Shown here: positions 7,909 through 11,832 of the stretch, piece by piece
Layout: the number at the start of each line of letters is the position of its first letter
How positions within the stretch are numbered: the stretch's first letter is position 1
DNA from: Amoeboradix gromovi
Lineage: Eukaryota; Sanchytriomycota; Sanchytriomycetes; Sanchytriales; Sanchytriaceae
Direction of reading: 5' to 3'
DNA length: 11,832 bases
Assembly: GCA_018985225.1 (NCBI GenBank)
Contig: JADGIF010000281.1
Coordinates: 1 to 11,832 of the forward strand
The notes under the pieces: model-generated
Database searches by the model: none
What the model was told of the DNA's origin: nothing
The model's input: the letters and a program-made list of their open reading frames with translations, nothing else
Made by a program: the position numbers and the translations under genes

Positions 7909-7963
7909 CAATGTCAATAGATTGTAATTGTATCCACCAACATCGTCGTGAGGTGATTTGAAA

Positions 7964-8362
7964 ATGAGATTCAAACTTGATCAACTACCGCATACATACA
8001 TCGAAAACTATAAACAGATAACTAAAGAGTATTGGGAGTTAGAAACAAGGACATCTAATTTTGTTCGCAAATTACAAGAGCTTCCCGAAAATAGAGTACT
8101 TTTGGGCATTCATTACGAGGCAGCTTGGGAAAAAATCAATCTTTTGATATGCATTTCTGAAAACCATCGAGACTTGGAATACTGGAAGTTGTTTTGTACG
8201 AGACATTGTTCTCCTATTACGGCAGACGAAAGAAGGGCATTGGAACGGTGGAGCACATTTTATTTGACAAAGAATGAGAACTTATGCAGAAAAATGGACT
8301 TGGGAAACTCATTTGTAAACAGGGCGTATAACATAGTTTGCAATTCCTTTCAATCAATGTAA
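7964..8362 (+). CDS. Hypothetical protein, 132 residues
   Basis: I do not recognise this protein. The frame begins MRFKLDQLPHTYIENYKQI and ends CNSFQSM. It appears largely alpha-helical, soluble and rich in aromatic and charged residues (KEYWELETRTSNFVRKLQELPENR, DLEYWKLFC, DERRALERW). It has four scattered cysteines, no signal peptide and no membrane segment. I chose the ATG at 7964 because it is the only ATG before the charged helical region and stops lie closely upstream. CCAAT boxes stand 55 nt and more upstream, so it may be expressed. After its TAA the same frame stays open for 27 more codons, including MDYYKKLCIENSE, which hints at a missed tiny intron, a recent stop or coincidence. 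No ribosomal, zinc-finger or kinase motif is visible. It could be a small complex subunit in a fast-evolving family, but that is a guess. Confidence 0.55.
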   Translation: MRFKLDQLPHTYIENYKQITKEYWELETRTSNFVRKLQELPENRVLLGIHYEAAWEKINLLICISENHRDLEYWKLFCTRHCSPITADERRALERWSTFYLTKNENLCRKMDLGNSFVNRAYNIVCNSFQSM

Positions 8363-9319
8363 CAAAACATCCCTATGGATTATTACAAGAAATTGTGTAT
8401 TGAAAATTCTGAAGTCCTAGAAAACCAAGAATTTCCGCAGAGAAAGTAGCAATTACAGTCGCTACGTTACAGTGGTTTCTAAAGCTTCCATTTCACTGAG
8501 GCCGGATTGAACTAGGATGCATATAATTTCATGTTTCTTGCTACCATATGGTTGCAATTTGCTTCCTTATGTCTGCTAATGCATATGAATGTCTCCAGAT
8601 CTGCTTTTCCAAAGTTGAGCACATATTGCAAGTCTACAGCTAGTCAAACCTGCAACCAGACATTCTAGAGCAAGTCATGAATTTTATTGAATAAACCATT
8701 TATCTAGAGTGCGGTTTTTTTATATAAATAATCTTCTTTTCTAGATACTTCGAATGGAATAAAAATAAAATGTCCCAGCTATTCATCAATGACAAGTATT
8801 TCTACACCTCGCAATAGTGAACATGTAAGGCCTAGAAAAAGAACTAATAGATAGTATACACTCTTCGACACTGAGAAGCAGGTGTGGTAAAAGATCGTAT
8901 GGCAACAGGAAATGTACAAACCAAACACATGCATCCTACTTCATTTCCACCTTAGGGTAGTGAAAAGTGAACAATTACTGTAATGGAGAAATTAATTTCT
9001 CTTTGGAAATTCTCGATTTTCTCGGAAATCACGTCTTTTAATGAGGAGTTCTATACTTTGGGGAAAATATGACAAGGTTCAAAGTCAGCATAACAGAATG
9101 GTAGCACATCTATTAACCCTGGTTTTTAGGTAATAAATGAGATTTCTTAACACAAACTAATTGATCTAGTTCCAACTGCGGGCGTCCTATCTAATCCTCT
9201 CTTCTATCTCGAAAGTAAAAGCTGAATTAATAGTCACAAACGTCACTGCAATAGGTTCAGAAACGAGTCTTTGTTTGATTTGTCTAAAAGTGGCTCGATT
9301 TTTTCTCAAACATCCCGTC
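8363..9319. other. Intergenic region with decayed coding fragments, upstream of HAP5
   Basis: No intact gene is seen in about 950 bp. Three things stand out. On the minus strand a 43-codon open run (8643-8515) contains LNFGKADLETFICISRHKEA and VARNMKLYAS, faintly like a kinase N-lobe. On the plus strand, one frame from ATG 8789 reads STPRNSEHVRPRKRTNR, then continues past two in-frame stops (8852, 8888) as YTLFDTEKQVW and KIVWQQEMYKPN. A perfect 16-bp palindrome lies at 8986-9001, followed by alternating GAA/TTC blocks. An AT-rich TATATAAATA lies near 8720. The HAP5 promoter and 5' UTR must lie at the right end. Confidence 0.4.
8986..9001. repeat. Perfect 16-bp palindrome GAGAAATTAATTTCTC
   Basis: The sequence equals its own reverse complement. 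It is followed by TTTGGAAATTCTCG and ATTTTCTCGGAAATC, giving alternating GAA and TTC blocks about 320 nt upstream of the HAP5 ATG. It could be a factor site of heat-shock-element type, but the spacing does not match the 5-nt periodicity exactly. Function unknown. Confidence 0.4.
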
Positions 9320-9997
9320 ATGGAAAATCTAAACCAGTTATCGCATCCCTCAAGTAACCAACCAGCAGGAAGCGGGTTACAGCAACAAATACCGAATCAG
9401 CAAATGATACACCCACAAATGTTAACTCAGCAAATAGTGTCTAACTTCTGGAGCAGTGTAATATTTGAGATCGAGCATGGTAACATGGATTTTAAATTAC
9501 ATGCATTTCCTTTGGCGCGTGTCAAAAGGGTTATGAAGCTTGATGATGATCTTAAGCTTATGATTTCATCTGAAGGACCAATGTTATTTGCTAAAGCATG
9601 TGAAATTTTTATTGCTGAACTTACCACCCGAGCCTGGATGCACGCAGAAGAAAACAAAAGACGGACGCTACAAAGAAGTGACATTTCTTCAGCTATATCT
9701 AAATCTGATCAATACGACTTTTTAATCGATATTGTTCCACGTGATGACATAAAAGGATTTCAAGTTATGAAAGAAGAAGGCTTTTATGGACAGCAGGCAG
9801 CACCAGCTACTCAGTTTCCGTTCTTACCACCTAATCAAGCAAACCCGCAACAGCAACAATATGGATACTACTGGGATCAACAACAGCAGTCCCAGCCTCC
9901 CTTGCAGTCCAACCCATACTCGATATCAGGACCTCCTCCACCTGCAGATGACCAATATTTCGTTGCGAGCGAATCCGATCAAACTAGTGATAAATAA
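9320..9997 (+). CDS. HAP5: CCAAT-binding transcription factor subunit NF-YC / HAP5
   Basis: This is the histone-fold subunit that pairs with NF-YB/Hap3 and recruits NF-YA/Hap2 to bind CCAAT boxes in the nucleus. The 225-residue product has a Gln-rich N-terminus (1-40), a fungal-type lead-in [12 protein letters not shown] (42-53) and a histone fold at 62-145. Hallmarks are [15 protein letters not shown] (63-77), [18 protein letters not shown] (89-106), [20 protein letters not shown] (111-130) and [11 protein letters not shown] (133-143). The tail is Gln/Pro-rich ([15 protein letters not shown]) and typical of an activation region. The ATG at 9320 is the first Met in a frame open from 9275 and gives the usual Gln-rich start. 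One residue appears inserted after the first helix: [13 protein letters not shown] against the usual DEDVKMISAEAP. No intron. AATAAA overlaps the stop codon. The next gene, CLA4-like, starts 163 bp downstream on the same strand. Confidence 0.97.
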   Translation: MENLNQLSHPSSNQPAGSGLQQQIPNQQMIHPQMLTQQIVSNFWSSVIFEIEHGNMDFKLHAFPLARVKRVMKLDDDLKLMISSEGPMLFAKACEIFIAELTTRAWMHAEENKRRTLQRSDISSAISKSDQYDFLIDIVPRDDIKGFQVMKEEGFYGQQAAPATQFPFLPPNQANPQQQQYGYYWDQQQQSQPPLQSNPYSISGPPPPADDQYFVASESDQTSDK

Positions 9998-9998
9998 A
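9993..9998 (+). terminator. AATAAA poly(A) signal overlapping the HAP5 stop codon
   Basis: AATAAA spans the final Lys codon and the TAA. An 11-mer AAATGAATGTT follows at 10000-10010 and recurs exactly after the kinase gene at 11640-11650. Its use is inferred from the motif and the short downstream gap. Confidence 0.5.
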
Positions 9999-10160
9999 CA
10001 AATGAATGTTTTACTCTATTTAGTGTCTCTTTTTTAACTCATTTCATCATAAGCGTATAATACCGTGATGAGATAGTTGTTATATAATTAGACGTGCCAT
10101 TCTGCAACGCGGTTTATCCCTTTGGTTTGTACACTCCAAAACTAGGAGTTGTAAGAATTG

Positions 10161-11638
10161 ATGCTGTCAGAAAATCGAAATATTCCAGTCACTCTGAAAT
10201 CTGGTATTCTAGGCTTTTCGCAGCGTCGTTATGTTTTTTTGAAGAATGATTCACTTAGTATTCATAAAAGAAAGGATTGTTTGGATCATCCGGTAGTACT
10301 TTTATTTTTTGAAGATGTGGACTACATTGAAAGGACGGACCAACTAGATGTGACTTTGCATTATAAAGATAGGGGCAATGATAAGAAATTAATTTTGACT
10401 TGCGAGGAAGAAGATGACGTCTTCTTGCTAATGGAGAGTAAGAACGAAATTTCAATGCCCAGCCATTTCAAACATTTATGTCATGTTGGATACAACGCAG
10501 AGAACGGTGAGTTTTCAGGGTTGCCTTCGCATTGGCACCAACTGTTAAAAGGCTCAAAGATAAACAAACAAGATGTTGAAAAGGATCCTCAGAACGTTCT
10601 GAATGTCCTGGAGTTCTACACGAAAGATCACAATGACTATAAAATGCTCAAACAGGATTCCATTCCAGTTGCCAATAATCGTCAAAAACCTCCAACTGTT
10701 CCTCGTCGTAAACGTAAAATGACTTTTGAAGAAATGGTTAGTCAACTGGTCCCATTGTGCAACCCTACAGATCCCCACAAATGTTATACGCTAATAAGGA
10801 AACTTGGTCAAGGTGCTAGTGGCTCTGTATATTTAGCTAAATACGCAAATCGTCACAATTCAAAGTCAATGGCCATAAAACGAATTCATCTTAAAAATCA
10901 ACCGCGTAAAGAGCTCATTATCAACGAGCTTAATATAATAAAATCTTTTCAGCACCCTAACCTAGTTGAATTTATTGATTCCCATTATCTAAAGGGAGAT
11001 TTGTATGTTGTGATGGAGTACATGAATTGCTCTCTAACAAATTTAATAGACTATCAATCAAAACACCATAGCAAGCCGTTCACTGAGCCTCAAATGGCTA
11101 GCATAATTTACGAGACCTTACAAGGAATCGCATTTTTACATTTAAAGCAAGTTATTCATAGAGATATCAAAAGTGATAACATTCTGTTGGATGGCTTTGG
11201 AAATATAAAACTCAGTAATTTCTTTTTAATTTAGCTGATTTCGGATTCTGTGCACGAGTTAATCGCCAAGATAGAAGAGCGACAATGGTAGGAACACCAT
11301 ATTGGATGGCACCAGAGGTAATAAAACAGAAGCAATATGGATTTAAGGTAGATTGCTGGTCATTGGGTATAATGCTTATTGAAATGCTGGAGGGCGAACC
11401 ACCCTATTTACAAGAAGAACCCCTAAAAGCACTTTATTTGATAGTTACAAATGGAACCCCACGCTTAAGGAGGGCTAATAGCGTAGGGATATTAACAACA
11501 GAGTTCTTAGCTTGCTGTTTAGAAGTAGACGTTAATTGTAGATGGTCATCAAAGGAATTACTGAATCACGAATGGTTAAAAAGTAGGATAGATATACAGC
11601 AAATAGGGCACTTGGTAGAAAAGTTATCAAAAAATTAA
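10161..11638 (+). CDS. CLA4: p21-activated protein kinase of the Cla4 type (PH-CRIB-kinase), two exons
   Basis: This is a STE20/PAK-family Ser/Thr kinase acting downstream of Cdc42/Rac in polarity, septin and actin control, held at membranes by its PH domain. Joining 10161-11214 to 11235-11638 gives 485 residues. A PH domain spans about 9-95 (KSGILGF..RRYVFL). The CRIB follows (97-122): [20 protein letters not shown] then FSGLP, with H105, H108 and G110. A basic, Pro-containing linker ([11 protein letters not shown]) leads into the kinase from about 208. The kinase has GQGASGSV (217-223), catalytic Lys240 (AIK), Glu256, HRDIKSDN (333-340), DFG (353-355) with TDFGFC, and GTPYWMAPE (371-379) with activation-loop Thr372. 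All catalytic residues are present. The PH-CRIB-kinase order is the fungal Cla4/Skm1 arrangement. At 485 residues it is compact beside yeast Cla4 (about 840), through a short linker. The start is the first ATG in frame. Confidence 0.95.
11215..11234 (+). other. 20-nt spliceosomal intron in the CLA4-like gene
   Basis: It starts GTAATTTC and ends TTAATTTAG. Unspliced, translation stops at the TAG after SNFFLI. Removing exactly 20 nt restores the kinase magnesium loop as [11 protein letters not shown], with the Thr codon split A|CT (phase 1). The 20-nt length is not a multiple of three, so retention both shifts the frame and meets a stop. The invariant DFG motif directly downstream makes the junction certain at protein level. 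Confidence 0.93.
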
Positions 11639-11642
11639 TAAA
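11637..11642 (+). terminator. AATAAA poly(A) signal overlapping the CLA4-like stop codon
   Basis: AATAAA begins within the TAA stop, and the 11-mer AAATGAATGTT follows at 11640-11650, matching the arrangement after HAP5. Its use is inferred. Confidence 0.5.
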
Positions 11643-11709
11643 TGAATGTTATGTACCTGCTAATATCATGGTGAATCGATGTTATCGAGAATCGGATAAA
11701 AATACATAC

Positions 11710-11832
11710 GGGACATCAAATATAAAAACTGGACTAACTTTCTGTAACAACTTTGAACATTATTTCAGCTTTATTAATTTTATGGATTTAAGAGGCGAGT
11801 GGACATTCAGCTAGTTGCGGAGTTGACGAGTA
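11710..11832 (+). mobile_element. Left end of dispersed inverted-repeat element, copy C (cut by window edge)
   Basis: These 123 bp match 6824-6946 of the complete copy with about four substitutions, including the full 29-bp left terminus (11710-11738). The upstream flank (ATACATAC) differs from that of copy B, which marks the element boundary. The rest lies beyond the window. Confidence 0.88.

Noticed and set aside
8363-8394. A 31-nt GT...AG intron extending the 132-residue gene
   Set aside because: The resulting frame stops after about ten codons and gives no recognisable protein, so the evidence is too weak for a gene model.
9076-9090. Possible tRNA B-box (GGTTCAAAGTC)
   Set aside because: It does not match GGTTCRANNCC, and no A-box or cloverleaf arms could be found around it.
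9427-9684. Minus-strand open frame opposite HAP5
   Set aside because: It is antisense to the conserved histone fold, and only the plus strand shows a family match.
9786-10037. 83-codon open frame overlapping the HAP5 3' part
   Set aside because: It is an alternate-frame product of the CAA/CAG-rich tail of HAP5, with low-complexity sequence.
11285-11638. A separate truncated kinase gene
   Set aside because: It is exon 2 of the CLA4-like gene; a 20-nt intron joins KL-T-DFG with no residue lost.

Overview
This is AT-rich nuclear DNA of a eukaryote, most likely an early-diverging flagellated (zoosporic) member of the fungal lineage; Cryptomycota/Rozella-like organisms or aphelids would fit. Three observations point there. 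A gene for IFT172, needed to build cilia and flagella, is present. It sits beside a PH-CRIB-kinase of the fungal Cla4 type and a fungal-style Hap5/NF-YC. Two genes carry spliceosomal introns of only 20 and 21 nt. The lineage is inference; the gene identities rest on motifs read from the translations.

Layout: positions 1-161 are the right end of a dispersed element. PWP1 (plus, 619-1818) converges on IFT172 (minus, 5777-1839, one 21-nt intron), with 20 bp between their stop codons. A gene-poor stretch (5778-7963) holds short decayed coding pieces, two of which look like protein kinase catalytic loops. It also holds one complete 487-bp copy of the dispersed element, bounded by 29-bp terminal inverted repeats (6824-7310), and a diverged terminus (7861-7887). 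An unrecognised 132-residue gene follows (7964-8362), then about 950 bp of mostly non-genic DNA with more decayed fragments. HAP5/NF-YC (9320-9997) and a CLA4-like kinase gene with a 20-nt intron (10161-11638) complete the plus-strand cluster. The left end of a third element copy begins at 11710 and runs off the window.

The genes do not form one pathway. PWP1 serves ribosome biogenesis and chromatin, IFT172 flagellar transport, NF-YC CCAAT-dependent transcription, and Cla4-type PAK Rho-GTPase signalling to the cytoskeleton. The common theme is compact genes, tiny introns and poly(A) signals at or overlapping stop codons, set against repeat-associated decayed islands. Because the window begins and ends inside the same repeat family, it may be a whole contig whose assembly broke at repeats. 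I saw no tRNA, rRNA or CRISPR.
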